A stretch of DNA of 64,000 nucleotides, taken from positions 19,152,072 through 19,216,071 of the forward strand of contig OZ023213.1 of NCBI GenBank assembly GCA_963995525.1, in the 5' to 3' direction. Source of the stretch: Escarpia spicata. Its lineage: Eukaryota > Annelida > Polychaeta > Sabellida > Siboglinidae. Position numbers and translations under genes: made by a program. Of the stretch, positions 7,716-19,269 are shown piece after piece. Below the pieces are notes generated by a model. That model was not told the origin of the DNA. It made no database searches and saw nothing but the letters and a program-made list of their open reading frames with translations. The first letter of the stretch is position 1, and each line of letters begins with the position of its first letter.

Positions 7716-9262
7716 AGAACATCATCAGACTATGCCCCTCAAAGACATGCAGTCTGGATTCCTGTCCCACTGATCTTCTGAAGAAAACACTACGTATCCA
7801 CATTCCCTATCTCGAGGCAATAGTGAACAACAGCTTTAAGCAAGGACTATTTCCGATCACTTTGAGAACAGCAATTGTAAAACCACTTCTAAAAACCGAC
7901 ACTCTCGACAGAGATCTGCTGAAGAACTACAGACCGGTCTCCAACATAGCATTCATCGGCAAAGTCCTAGAGAAAGTTGCAGTTCGTCGTCTGATTGATC
8001 ATCTCACTGTCAACGGGCTGCATGAAGAATACCAATCAGCATATAAGATGCTTCGCAGTACAGAGACTGCCCTATTGCGTGTCCAGCTTGATATTGCTGG
8101 TGCACTTGACAAGAATCGTGCAATGTTGTTTGTCATGCTGGATTTATCAGCCGCATTTGACACGATTGACCATAAACACTTACTGACACTACTGCATGAC
8201 GAGTACGGTGTGTGCGAAACGGCATTATCATGGTTCCGGACGTACTTGGGAGACCGCACCCATCGTGTCCAGATTGACTCAATAACATCCGAGTCTATTC
8301 CGCTACAGAGTGGTGTGCCCCAGGGCTCGGTCCTTGGGCCAGTTGTCTTCACTCTATACACCACACCAATGCAGCGCATATTCAAAAGATATGAAATAAA
8401 GTACCATAAATATGCTGATGACATTCAATTATATGCGTCATACAATCCAGCTATACCAGGCGACCAAGCACAAACAATGAGGCGACTCACAGACTGCATT
8501 GGGGAAGTCAGGCGATGGATGGCGCTGCGCATGCTGACACTAAATGATGAAAAAACTAAGATGACCATCTTAACATCAAAACATCATCTCAAGATGTACG
8601 GAGGTTGCTCTATGACCATTGGAGACGATATAATTTCACCAGTAGACTGCATACGGAATTTGGGAATTATCATGGACCAACATCTAACGATGACACATCA
8701 CGTGACTGCTGTGTGTGCTGCATGTAACTACCATCTGTACAGACTGTCATCAATACGGCACTATCTTACAGTTGAAGCCGCGAAAAGTGCTGTCAACGCA
8801 CTCGTCACCTCTCGCTTGGACTATTGTAACGCACTCTTGCACAACTTACCGTTATCCCAGACAGCTCGGTTGCAGCGAGTCCAGAACAATGCAGCCAGAC
8901 TAGTAACACGCACCAGTAGACATGACCATATAACGCCAGTGTTAAAGGAACTGCATTGGCTGCCGGTTGCGAGTCGAGTTGTGTTCAAGGTGTTGGTGAT
9001 GACTTACAAATGTAGTCATGGTTTAGCGCCGTCTTATCTGGCAGAACTTGTGCAGCCACGAAAGCGTGATGGACGTCTACGCCAGGACCATGCGCCAACA
9101 CTGCGCCAAGGCATCACGAAGAAATGCATCGGCGACTCGGCATTTGGCGCAGCAGCACCGCGACTATGGAATGAACTACCGGTGGACCTTCGTGCATCAG
9201 GGACACTGGATAGGTTTAGAAAGTCTTTAAAGACTCATCTTTTTATTATACATTTTAATTAA
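7691..9262 (+). CDS. U2 second reverse transcriptase (B type), open frame
   Basis: It is open from the junction to TAA 9260-9262, with all RT motifs present. Differences from U1 include Arg to Cys in EYGVCETAL and MLTLND in place of MLKLND; the latter is shared with U4. Confidence 0.9.
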   Translation, partial: LPTSEDEIKNIIRLCPSKTCSLDSCPTDLLKKTLRIHIPYLEAIVNNSFKQGLFPITLRTAIVKPLLKTDTLDRDLLKNYRPVSNIAFIGKVLEKVAVRRLIDHLTVNGLHEEYQSAYKMLRSTETALLRVQLDIAGALDKNRAMLFVMLDLSAAFDTIDHKHLLTLLHDEYGVCETALSWFRTYLGDRTHRVQIDSITSESIPLQSGVPQGSVLGPVVFTLYTTPMQRIFKRYEIKYHKYADDIQLYASYNPAIPGDQAQTMRRLTDCIGEVRRWMALRMLTLNDEKTKMTILTSKHHLKMYGGCSMTIGDDIISPVDCIRNLGIIMDQHLTMTHHVTAVCAACNYHLYRLSSIRHYLTVEAAKSAVNALVTSRLDYCNALLHNLPLSQTARLQRVQNNAARLVTRTSRHDHITPVLKELHWLPVASRVVFKVLVMTYKCSHGLAPSYLAELVQPRKRDGRLRQDHAPTLRQGITKKCIGDSAFGAAAPRLWNELPVDLRASGTLDRFRKSLKTHLFIIHFN

Positions 9263-9897
9263 TTTGAATTGTTTCGTCGTGACGGACATTATTAAAAAAA
9301 AAATTGTATTATTTGTCTTAAAATTAGTGTTTCTATTTTAATGTTCAGTATTATATGTCTTAAAACCAGTGTTTAGTTTTTTTAATACATTAATATACAT
9401 TTATTTTATCACTTGTACAGCGCATCGATCCGCTATGCGGGAATTAGCGCTAAAGAAATACCGTATTATTATATTATTATTATTAAATCTTGTACTTAAA
9501 TTATTTGGGCGATAATACAGGTCGATTTGATTTTCGCGCTAGCAGGCTTACGTACACAACATACTAAGGCAGGGGCAGTCACCTATAAACTATATACTAA
9601 CAGGCCTTATAAACAAGACGTTCTTTTATACCCAGAATCGCCATGGGGGTGAAAACCTCTGACTTTTCTTTGCACGGGCACTAAACTTCTTGTTACTTTG
9701 CACAGGCCTGCTGAGCGCGAACAATCATACGACCTGTAATATTGCCATTGATTATCGCCAACCCACTCTTTAATAACCTAGACATTTACATTATTTTTAG
9801 TACAATTATACAGTTTTAGAATATTTTATTATTTTCAATTACTTATAATTTTTATGAGACATTATTATTTTATTCTTAACCATTTTGAGGATAGACA

Positions 9898-10071
9898 ATG
9901 TCACCAGCATTTTTATTGTGTGTTTTATTTTTATCCTGTGCTGTTGCTTCGAGAAGTTACGATTTTACGCTGTGCAAGCCACTTAGTCCCCAACAGTCGG
10001 CTGTCAATTTAACAGTTTCTCAGTACATGAGAACACAAAATTCGTTGTCACATCTTCACAGTTTGCCATGA
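9898..10071 (+). CDS. U3 small signal-peptide-like ORF (57 aa)
   Basis: It is a copy of the 728-901 ORF. The change TCC to TCG in the segment NSLSHLHSLP is silent. The in-frame TGA is at 10069-10071. Confidence 0.5.
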   Translation: MSPAFLLCVLFLSCAVASRSYDFTLCKPLSPQQSAVNLTVSQYMRTQNSLSHLHSLP

Positions 10072-10098
10072 CTTAATCTTTGCTTTAATAGAAAGTTA

Positions 10099-11569
10099 TT
10101 GCCAATCCCCCGCTCCAAGCCAACGTTTAAATTGGCAATTATTATATTACTAGCAAGTGATGTAAGTCTTAATCCTGGACCTGCTATTAGGCGCAATATT
10201 CGAGTAGCCACCACTAACGTTCGATCTATTCGAGACAAAACAGCCTCGCTTACCGATTTATTAACTTCCAAGACATTAGACATCCTTGCAGTCACTGAAA
10301 CCTGGCTCAGACCACATGACACAGCTGCATACATTGCTGAAATTTTTCCTTCCAGTTTCACCTTCCATCATCGCCCACGTTCAGTTGGGCGAGGTGGTGG
10401 TGTTGGATTTCTCGTTTCAAAACAGTTCAAAGTTAATTTGCATTCAAACCCTGATTACTCCAGCTTTGAGGCCATCTGTGCCGAAATTTCCGATTAATCT
10501 TTCTCTGCTTATTTTGTGTGCATTTATCGCCCTCCAGGACACCCGGCCCAATTTCTTTGATGAATTCCAGGATCTACTTGAAAATCTGGCAACTATTTAT
10601 TCAGAATTTTATATACTCGGTGATTTTAATCTTCACCTGGACTCACCTACATCAACAACAAGTACATTTAAAGACATTCTGGCATCCTATGACATGAAAC
10701 AACATGTTACATTCTCAACACACATACATGGCCATTGGCTCGATCACTTAATCACCTGTTCAGATTGTAACAATATTCAGACACCTACTGCTTCAGAAGG
10801 TTTATCAGACCACCACACTGTCATTGCTGATCTCAAAGTTACTAGAATTCCCGTAGAGTCCAAGCACAATGTGTTTTACCGACCGATCCATAAGATTGAC
10901 ATTGCTGCATTAATGACAGACATCCTTAAATCCGACCTCATCAGTAACCCCAAAGAACATCTGTCATATCTGTGTCGACAGTACTGTCAAGTACTCAAAG
11001 ATTTACTTAATAAACATGCACCCCTGAGATCTAAATTTGTGTCCCAAAAGCCACATGCTCCATGGATGACTCCTGAAATTCTACAATCTAAAAAGCGCCG
11101 GCGCTATCTTGAACGTGTATAGCGCAAATCACGCTCGCCTTTGGACAGATCACGATATTCTAAACAGTGTCATTACTGCAACAGACAAATGGCCAAAGCT
11201 AAATCAAATTATACAAACATGGTCTCGAGTAACTCTGATAACCCACGTCAGCTATGGAACTGCATAAATCATATTTTACACAGACGGCCGCCTCCATCTC
11301 TACCTAGTCATGTGAAAGTCAAATCTCTGTGTGACTCGTTTTCTAGTCATTTCAAAGATAAAATAAGTTTTATACGTTCTGCTTTTCCATGTAACACTTT
11401 AAGTTCTGTAAATGTGGACTCCCCGCAAGTAAATTCTCCACTTGTATTGTTTGTGCCAGCCACAGTTGATGAAGTGAGGAAAATAATAATGTCCTCCCCA
11501 AATGCGATCTCGATCCATTACCAACCATACTACTTAAAGCATGTCTTGACTCTTTACTTGGTACAATAA
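10099..11569 (+). pseudogene. U3 2A-like leader plus endonuclease, three disruptions
   Basis: The 2A-like motif (10156-10182) has Gly to Ser and reads SDVSLNPGP. The shared TAA lies at 10495-10497. An inserted A near 10550 shifts the frame, and a TGG to TAG change at 11120-11122 stops the basic linker at LERV. The SDHH and GDFN motifs survive in the shifted frame. This is the most damaged EN copy among the complete units. Confidence 0.88.
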
Positions 11570-12301
11570 CGAATATCATAAATTTATCACTGAGTTCGGG
11601 TAAATTCCCAGATGATTTTAAACATGCACATGTAAATCTTGTTCTCAAGAAGACTTCTCTGCCAAAAGATGATTTCAAAAATTATAGGCCTATTTCTAAT
11701 CTTAGCTTTATTTCTAAGATACTTGAGAAAGTCGTAGCAAGCCGTCTACGGTGTCACATCAAGCTCAACTTGTTTATCCAGTGTGCTTCAATCAGCATAC
11801 AAACAATTTCATTCTACGGAGACTGCTCTCCTAAAAGTACACAATGATGTTATATTAAACATTGATCAAAGCAAAGTAACTGCATTTACCTTGCTTGATC
11901 TGTCTGCCGCCTTTGGTACCATTGATCACAACACTCTTGTCAAACGTTTACCAATGTGGTATGGCATATCTGGCACACCTCTGACCTGCTTTTCTTCATA
12001 TCTAACCAATATACATCAATGTATAAAGATAGATAATTACTTTTCAACCTCACTCCCCACTTCATGTGGCATTCCCCAAGGTTCCGTTCTTGGGCCTTTG
12101 CTTTTCACTCTCTACACTACGCCACTCAGCTCTGTAATCCAACGTCATAACTTGGATCATTACCTTTATGCAGATGACACACATATCTACATTTCCTTGG
12201 CCACGCCCGATACAAGTCACTCTCTACACCGACTCAACGATTGTCTCCAAGATGTTTCTTCATGGATGCCCGATAGCTACCTACCAGTGAAGATGAAATA
12301 A
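11504..12301 (+). pseudogene. U3 first reverse transcriptase (A type), frameshifted
   Basis: It has the shared frameshifts and the AAFGTIDH motif A. Private changes are DQGK to DQSK and GTAL to GTPL. It ends at the junction near 12276. Confidence 0.87.
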
Positions 12302-13848
12302 AGAACATCATCAGACTATGCCCCTCAAAGACATGCAGTCTGGATTCCTGTCCCACTGATCTTCTGAAGAAAACACTACGTATCCACATTCCCTATCTCG
12401 AGGCAATAGTGAACAACAGCTTTAAGCAAGGACTATTTCCGATCACTTTGAGAACAGCAATTGTAAAACCACTTCTAAAAACCGACACTCTCGACAGAGA
12501 TCTGCTGAAGAACTACAGACCGGTCTCCAACATAGCATTCATCGGCAAAGTCCTAGAGAAAGTTGCAGTTCGTCGTCTGATTGATCATCTCACTGTCAAC
12601 GGGCTGCATGAAGAATACCAATCAGCATATAAGATGCTTCGCAGTACAGAGACTGCCCTATTGCGTGTCCAGCTTGATATTGCTGGTGCACTTGACAAGA
12701 ATCGTGCAATGTTGTTTGTCACGCTGGATTTATCAGCCGCATTTGACACGATTGACCATAAACACTTACTGACACTACTGCATGACGAGTACGGTGTGCG
12801 CGAAACGGCATTATCATGGTTCCGGACGTACTTGGGAGACCGCACCCATCGTGTCCAGATTGACTCAATAACATCCGAGTCTATTCCGCTACAGAGTGGT
12901 GTGCCCCAGGGCTCGGTCCTTGGGCCAGTTGTCTTCACTCTATACACCACACCAATGCAGCGCATATTCAAAAGATATGAAATAAAGTACCATAAATATG
13001 CTGATGACATTCAATTATATGCGTCATACAATCCAGCTATACCAGGCGACCAAGCACAAACAATGAGGCGACTCACAGACTGCATTGGGGAAGTCAGGCG
13101 ATGGATGGCGCTGCGCATGCTGAAACTAAATGATGAAAAAACTAAGATGACCATCTTAACATCAAAACATCATCTCAAGATGTACGGAGGTTGCTCTATG
13201 ATCATTGGAGACGATATAATTTCACCAGTAGACTGCATACGGAATTTGGGAATTCTCATGGACCAACATCTAACGATGACACATCACGTGACTGCTGTGT
13301 GTGCTGCATGTAACTACCATCTGTACAGACTGTCATCAATACGGCACTATCTTACAGTTGAAGCCGCGAAAAGTGCTGTCAACGCACTCGTCACCTCTCG
13401 CTTGGACTATTGTAACGCACTCTTGCACAACTTACCGTTATCCCAGACAGCTCGGTTGCAGCGAGTCCAGAACAATGCAGCCAGACTAGTAACACGCACC
13501 AGTAGACATGACCATATAACGCCAGTGTTAAAGGAACTGCATTGGCTGCCGGTTGCGAGTCGAGTTGTGTTCAAGGTGTTGGTGATGACTTACAAATGTA
13601 GTCATGGTTTAGCGCCGTCTTATCTGGCAGAACTTGTGCAGCCACGAAAGCGTGATGGACGTCTACGCCAGGACCATGCGCCAACACTGCGCCAAGGCAT
13701 CACGAAGAAATGCATCGGCGACTCGGCATTTGGCGCAGCAGCACCGCGACTATGGAATGAACTACCGGTGGACCTTCGTGCATCAGGGACACTGCATAGG
13801 TTTAGAAAGTCTTTAAAGACTCATCTTTTTATTATACATTTTAATTAA
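12277..13848 (+). CDS. U3 second reverse transcriptase (B type), open frame
   Basis: It is open to TAA 13846-13848. Private changes are FVMLDL to FVTLDL just before motif A, SMTIGD to SMIIGD, and TLDRFRKS to TLHRFRKS. It carries LGILMD, shared with U5-U7, where U1, U2 and U4 have LGIIMD. The catalytic motifs are intact. Confidence 0.9.
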   Translation, partial: LPTSEDEIKNIIRLCPSKTCSLDSCPTDLLKKTLRIHIPYLEAIVNNSFKQGLFPITLRTAIVKPLLKTDTLDRDLLKNYRPVSNIAFIGKVLEKVAVRRLIDHLTVNGLHEEYQSAYKMLRSTETALLRVQLDIAGALDKNRAMLFVTLDLSAAFDTIDHKHLLTLLHDEYGVRETALSWFRTYLGDRTHRVQIDSITSESIPLQSGVPQGSVLGPVVFTLYTTPMQRIFKRYEIKYHKYADDIQLYASYNPAIPGDQAQTMRRLTDCIGEVRRWMALRMLKLNDEKTKMTILTSKHHLKMYGGCSMIIGDDIISPVDCIRNLGILMDQHLTMTHHVTAVCAACNYHLYRLSSIRHYLTVEAAKSAVNALVTSRLDYCNALLHNLPLSQTARLQRVQNNAARLVTRTSRHDHITPVLKELHWLPVASRVVFKVLVMTYKCSHGLAPSYLAELVQPRKRDGRLRQDHAPTLRQGITKKCIGDSAFGAAAPRLWNELPVDLRASGTLHRFRKSLKTHLFIIHFN

Positions 13849-14483
13849 TTTGAATTGTTTCATCGTGACGGACATTATTTAAAAAAAAATTGTATTATTT
13901 GTCTTAAAATTAGTGTTTCTATTTTAATGTTCAGTATTATATGTCTTAAAACGAGTGTTTAGTTTTTTTAATACATTAATATACATTTATTTTATCACTT
14001 GTACAGCGCATCGATCCGCTATGCGGGAATTAGCGCTAAAGAAATACCGTATTATTATATTATTATTATTAAATCTTGTACTTAAATTATTTGGGCGATA
14101 ATACAGGTCGATTTGATTTTCGCGCTAGCAGGCTTACGTACACAACATACTAAGGCAGGGGCAGTCACCTATAAACTATATACTAACAGGCCTTTTAAAC
14201 AAGACGTTCTTTTATACCCAGAATCGCCATGGGGGTGAAAACCTCTGACTTTTCTTTGCACGGGCACTAAACTTCTTGTTACTTTGCACAGGCCTGCTGA
14301 GCGCGAACAATCATACGACCTGTAATATTGCCATTGATTATCGCCAACCCACTCTTTAATAACCTAGACATTTACATTATTTTTAGTACAATTATACAGT
14401 TTTATAATACTTTATTATTTTCAATTACTTATAATTTTTATGAGACATTATTATTTTATTCTTCACCATTTTGAGGATAGACA

Positions 14484-14657
14484 ATGTCACCAGCATTTTT
14501 ATTGTGTGTTTTATTTTTATCCTGTGCTGTTGCTTCGAGAAGTTACGATTTTACGCTGTGCAAGCCACTTAGTCCCCAACAGTCGGCTGTCAATTTAACA
14601 GTTTCTCAGTACATGAGAACACAAAATTCCTTGTCACATCTTCACAGTTTGCCATGA
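14484..14657 (+). CDS. U4 small signal-peptide-like ORF (57 aa)
   Basis: It is a copy of the 728-901 ORF. The base context upstream differs (CTTCACCATT in place of CTTAACCATT, shared with U7 and U8). The in-frame TGA is at 14655-14657. Confidence 0.5.
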   Translation: MSPAFLLCVLFLSCAVASRSYDFTLCKPLSPQQSAVNLTVSQYMRTQNSLSHLHSLP

Positions 14658-14717
14658 CTTAATCTTTGCTTTAATAGAAAGTTACTGCCAATCCCCCGCT
14701 CCAAGCCAACGTTTAAA

Positions 14718-16154
14718 TTGGCAATTATTATATTACTAGCAGGAGATGTAAGTCTTAATCCTGGACCTGCTATTAGGCGCAATATTCGAGTAGCCACCAC
14801 TAACGTTCGATCTATTCGAGACAAAACAGCCTCGCTTACCGATTTATTAACTTCCAAGACATTAGACATCCTTGCAGTCACTGAGACCTGGCTCAGACCA
14901 CATGACACAGCTGCATACATTGCTGAAATTTTTCCTTCCAGTTTCACCTTCCATCATCGCCCACGTTCAGTTGGGCGAGGTGGTGGTGTTGGATTTCTCG
15001 TTTCAAAACAGTTCAAAGTTAATTTGCATTCAAACCCTGATTACTCCAGCTTTGAGGCCATCTGTGCCGAAATTTCCGATTCATCTTTCTCTGCTTATTT
15101 TGTGTGCATTTATCACCCTCCAGGACACCCGGCCCATTTCTTTGAAGAATTCCAGGATCTACTTGAAAATCTGGCAACTATTTATTCAGAATTTTATATA
15201 CTCGGTGATTTTAATCTTCACCTGGACTCACCTACATCAACAACAAGTACATTTAAAGACATTCTGGCATCCTATGACATGAAACAACATGTTACCTTCT
15301 CAACACACATACATGGCCATTGGCTCGATCACTTAATCACCTGTTCAGATTGTAACAATATTCAGACACCTACTGCTTCAGAAGGTTTATCAGACCACCA
15401 CACTGTCATTGCTGATCTCAAAGTTACTAGAATTCCCGTAGAGTCCAAGCACAATGTGTTTTACCGACCGATCCATAAGATTGACATTGCTGCATTAATG
15501 ACAGACATTCTTAAATCCGACCTCATCAGTAACCCCAAAGAACATCTGTCATATCTGTGTCGACAGTACTGTCAAGTACTCAAAGATTTACTTAATAAAC
15601 ATGCACCCCTGAGATCTAAATTTGTGTCCCAAAAGCCACATGCTCCATGGATGACTCCTGAAATTCTACAATCTAAAAAGCGCCGGCGCTATCTTGAACG
15701 TGTATGGCGCAAATCACGCTCGCCTTTGGACAGATCACGATATTCTAAACAGTGTCATTACTGCAACAGACAAATGGCCAAAGCTAAATCAAATTATACA
15801 AACATGGTCTCGAGTAACTCTGATAACCCACGTCAGCTATGGAACTGCATAAATCATATTTTACACAGACGGCCGCCTCCATCTCTACCTAGTCATGTGA
15901 AAGTCAAATCTCTGTGTGACTCGTTTTCTAGTCATTTCAAAGATAAAATAAGTTTTATACGTTCTGCTTTTCCATGTAACACTTTAAGTTCTGTAAATGT
16001 GGACTCCCCGCAAGTAAATTCTCCACTTGTATTGTTTGTGCCAGCCACAGTTGATGAAGTGAGGAAAATAATAATGTCCTCCCCAAATGCGATCTCGATC
16101 CATTACCAACCATACTACTTAAAGCATGTCTTGACTCTTTACTTGGTACAATAA
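14718..16154 (+). CDS. U4 2A-like leader plus endonuclease, open frame
   Basis: The frame is open from 14658 to TAA 16152-16154; 14718 is only a possible non-ATG start. The 2A-like motif is at 14742-14768. All EN motifs seen in U1 are present, including CIYHPPG, GDFNLHLD, HWLDHLIT and SDHH. Confidence 0.87.
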   Translation: MAIIILLAGDVSLNPGPAIRRNIRVATTNVRSIRDKTASLTDLLTSKTLDILAVTETWLRPHDTAAYIAEIFPSSFTFHHRPRSVGRGGGVGFLVSKQFKVNLHSNPDYSSFEAICAEISDSSFSAYFVCIYHPPGHPAHFFEEFQDLLENLATIYSEFYILGDFNLHLDSPTSTTSTFKDILASYDMKQHVTFSTHIHGHWLDHLITCSDCNNIQTPTASEGLSDHHTVIADLKVTRIPVESKHNVFYRPIHKIDIAALMTDILKSDLISNPKEHLSYLCRQYCQVLKDLLNKHAPLRSKFVSQKPHAPWMTPEILQSKKRRRYLERVWRKSRSPLDRSRYSKQCHYCNRQMAKAKSNYTNMVSSNSDNPRQLWNCINHILHRRPPPSLPSHVKVKSLCDSFSSHFKDKISFIRSAFPCNTLSSVNVDSPQVNSPLVLFVPATVDEVRKIIMSSPNAISIHYQPYYLKHVLTLYLVQ

Positions 16155-16886
16155 CGAATATCATAAATTTATCACTGAGTTCGGGTAAATTCCCAGATGA
16201 TTTTAAACATGCACATGTAAATCTTGTTCTCAAGAAGACTTCTCTGCCAAAAGATGATTTCAAAAATTATAGGCCTATTTCTAATCTTAGCTTTATTTCT
16301 AAGATACTTGAGAAAGTCGTAGCAAGCCGTCTACGGTGTCACATCAAGCTCAACTTGTTTATCCAGTGTGCTTCAATCAGCATACAAACAATTTCATTCT
16401 ACGGAGACTGCTCTCCTAAAAGTACACAATGATGTTATATTAAACATTGATCAAGGCAAAGTAACTGCATTTACCTTGCTTGATCTGTCTGCCGCCTTTG
16501 GTACCATTGATCACAACACTCTTGTCAAACGTTTACCAATGTGGTATGGCATATCTGGCACAGCTCTGACCTGCTTTTCTTCATATCTAACCAATATACA
16601 TCAATGTATAAAGATAGATAATTACTTTTCAACCTCACTCCCCACTTCATGTGGCATTCCCCAAGGTTCCGTTCTTGGGCCTTTGCTTTTCACTCTCTAC
16701 ACTACGCCACTCAGCTCTGTAATCCAACGTCATAACTTGGATCATTACCTTTATGCAGATGACACACATATCTACATTTCCTTGGCCACGCCCGATACAA
16801 GTCACTCTCTAAACCGACTCAACGATTGTCTCCAAGATGTTTCTTCATGGATGACCGATAGCTACCTACCAGTGAAGATGAAATAA
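16089..16886 (+). pseudogene. U4 first reverse transcriptase (A type), frameshifted
   Basis: It has the shared frameshifts. Private changes are SLHRLND to SLNRLND and SSWMPD to SSWMTD near the end. It stops at the junction near 16861. Confidence 0.87.
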
Positions 16887-18433
16887 AGAACATCATCAGA
16901 CTATGCCCCTCAAAGACATGCAGTCTGGATTCCTGTCCCACTGATCTTCTGAAGAAAACACTACGTATCCACATTCCCTATCTCGAGGCAATAGTGAACA
17001 ACAGCTTTAAGCAAGGACTATTTCCGATCACTTTGAGAACAGCAATTGTAAAACCACTTCTAAAAACCGACACTCTCGACAGAGATCTGCTGAAGAACTA
17101 CAGACCGGTCTCCAACATAGCATTCATCGGCAAAGTCCTAGAGAAAGTTGCAGTTCTTCGTCTGATTGATCATCTCACTGTCAACGGGCTGCATGAAGAA
17201 TACCAATCAGCATATAAGATGCTTCGCAGTACAGAGACTGCCCTATTGCGTGTCCAGCTTGATATTGCTGGTGCACTTGACAAGAATCGTGCAATGTTGT
17301 TTGTCATGCTGGATTTATCAGCCGCATTTGACACGATTGACCATAAACACTTACTGACACTACTGCATGACGAGTACGGTGTGCGCGAAACGGCATTATC
17401 ATGGTTCCGGACGTACTTGGGAGACCGCACCCATCGTGTCCAGATTGACTCAATAACATCCGAGTCTATTCCGCTACAGAGTGGTGTGCCCCAGGGCTCG
17501 GTCCTTGGGCCAGTTGTCTTCACTCTATACACCACACCAATGCAGCGCATATTCAAAAGATATGAAATAAAGTACCATAAATATGCTGATAACATTCAAT
17601 TATATGCGTCATACAATCCAGCTATACCAGGCGACCAAGCACAAACAATGAGGCGACTCACAGACTGCATTGGGGAAGTCAGGCGATGGATGGCGCTGCG
17701 CATGCTGACACTAAATGATGAAAAAACTAAGATGACCATCTTAACATCAAAACATCATCTCAAGATGTACGGAGGTTGCTCTATGACCATTGGAGACGAT
17801 ATAATTTCACCAGTAGACTGCATACGGAATTTGGGAATTATCATGGACCAACATCTAACGATGACACATCACGTGACTGCTGTGTGTGCTGCATGTAACT
17901 ACCATCTGTACAGACTGTCATCAATACGGCACTATCTTACAGTTGAAGCCGCGAAAAGTGCTGTCAACGCACTCGTCACCTCTCGCTTGGACTATTGTAA
18001 CGCACTCTTGCACAACTTACCGTTATCCCAGACAGCTCGGTTGCAGCGAGTCCAGAACAATGCAGCCAGACTAGTAACACGCACCAGTAGACATGACCAT
18101 ATAACGCCAGTGTTAAAGGAACTGCATTGGCTGCCGGTTGCGAGTCGAGTTGTGTTCAAGGTGTTGGTGATGACTTACAAATGTAGTCATGGTTTAGCGC
18201 CGTCTTATCTGGCAGAACTTGTGCAGCCACGAAAGCGTGATGGACGTCTACGCCAGGACCATGCGCCAACACTGCGCCAAGGCATCACGAAGAAATGCAT
18301 CGGCGACTCGGCATTTGGCGCAGCAGCACCGCGACTATGGAATGAACTACCGGTGGACCTTCGTGCATCAGGGACACTGGATAGGTTTAGAAAGTCTTTA
18401 AAGACTCATCTTTTTATTATACATTTTAATTAA
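16862..18433 (+). CDS. U4 second reverse transcriptase (B type), open but YADN active site
   Basis: It is open to TAA 18431-18433. A G to A change at 17591 turns the second catalytic Asp of motif C into Asn (AAC at 17591-17593), which is expected to abolish polymerase activity. VAVRRLID reads VAVLRLID here, and MLTLND is shared with U2. Confidence 0.9.
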   Translation, partial: LPTSEDEIKNIIRLCPSKTCSLDSCPTDLLKKTLRIHIPYLEAIVNNSFKQGLFPITLRTAIVKPLLKTDTLDRDLLKNYRPVSNIAFIGKVLEKVAVLRLIDHLTVNGLHEEYQSAYKMLRSTETALLRVQLDIAGALDKNRAMLFVMLDLSAAFDTIDHKHLLTLLHDEYGVRETALSWFRTYLGDRTHRVQIDSITSESIPLQSGVPQGSVLGPVVFTLYTTPMQRIFKRYEIKYHKYADNIQLYASYNPAIPGDQAQTMRRLTDCIGEVRRWMALRMLTLNDEKTKMTILTSKHHLKMYGGCSMTIGDDIISPVDCIRNLGIIMDQHLTMTHHVTAVCAACNYHLYRLSSIRHYLTVEAAKSAVNALVTSRLDYCNALLHNLPLSQTARLQRVQNNAARLVTRTSRHDHITPVLKELHWLPVASRVVFKVLVMTYKCSHGLAPSYLAELVQPRKRDGRLRQDHAPTLRQGITKKCIGDSAFGAAAPRLWNELPVDLRASGTLDRFRKSLKTHLFIIHFN

Positions 18434-19068
18434 TTTGAATTGTTTCGTCGTGACGGACATTATTTTAAAAAAAATTGTATTATTTGTCTTAAAATTAGTG
18501 TTTCTATTTTAATGTTCAGTATTATATGTCTTAAAACCAGTGTTTAGTTTTTTTAATACATTAATATACATTTATTTTATCACTTGTACAGCGCATCGAT
18601 CCGCTATGCGGGAATTAGCGCTAAAGAAATACCGTATTATTATATTATTATTATTAAATCTTGTACTTAAATTATTTGGGCGATAATACAGGTCGATTTG
18701 ATTTTCGCGCTAGCAGGCTTACGTACACAACATACTAAGGCAGGGGCAGTCACCTATAAACTATATACTAACAGGCCTTATAAACAAGACGTTCTTTTAT
18801 ACCCAGAATCGCCATGGGGGTGAAAACCTCTGACTTTTCTTTGCACGGGCACTAAACTTCTTGTTACTTTGCACAGGCCTGCTGAGCGCGAACAATCATA
18901 CGACCTGTAATATTGCCATTGATTATCGCCAACCCACTCTTTAATAACCTAGACATTTACATTATTTTTAGTACAATTATACAGTTTTAGAATATTTTAT
19001 TATTTTCAATTACTTATAATTTTTATGAGACATTATTATTTTATTCTTAACCATTTTGAGGATAGACA

Positions 19069-19242
19069 ATGTCACCAGCATTTTTATTGTGTGTTTTATT
19101 TTTATCCTGTGCTGTTGCTTCGAGAAGTTACGATTTTACGCTGTGCAAGCCACTTAGTCCCCAACAGTCGGCTGTCAATTTAACAGTTTCTCAGTACATG
19201 AGAACAAAAAATTCCTTGTCACATCTTCACAGTTTGCCATGA
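19069..19242 (+). CDS. U5 small signal-peptide-like ORF (57 aa)
   Basis: It is a copy of the 728-901 ORF with one coding change (RTQNS to RTKNS). The in-frame TGA is at 19240-19242. Confidence 0.5.
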   Translation: MSPAFLLCVLFLSCAVASRSYDFTLCKPLSPQQSAVNLTVSQYMRTKNSLSHLHSLP

Positions 19243-19269
19243 CTTAATCTTTGCTTTAATAGAAAGTTA

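Larger units (their letters stand above)
4901..9485 (+). mobile_element. U2: complete chimeric unit, endonuclease broken by a stop
   Basis: It has the same order as U1. U2 carries a TAA inside the EN (5910-5912), an extra TAA in the first RT (7203-7205), and an open second RT. It shares the EN stop with U3 only. It has the GAA/CGC variants in the EN (see the finding on shuffled variants). Confidence 0.93.
9486..14071 (+). mobile_element. U3: complete chimeric unit, 4586 bp, endonuclease multiply broken
   Basis: It is one base longer than its neighbours because of an extra A near 10550. The EN has a shared TAA, a 1-bp insertion and a private TAG. The second RT remains open. Confidence 0.93.
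14072..18656 (+). mobile_element. U4: complete chimeric unit with intact endonuclease but mutated RT active site
   Basis: The EN frame is open. The second RT is open but has YADN in place of YADD. It belongs to the group with CTG in place of the TTG codon upstream of the 2A motif (with U6, U7 and U8). Confidence 0.93.
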
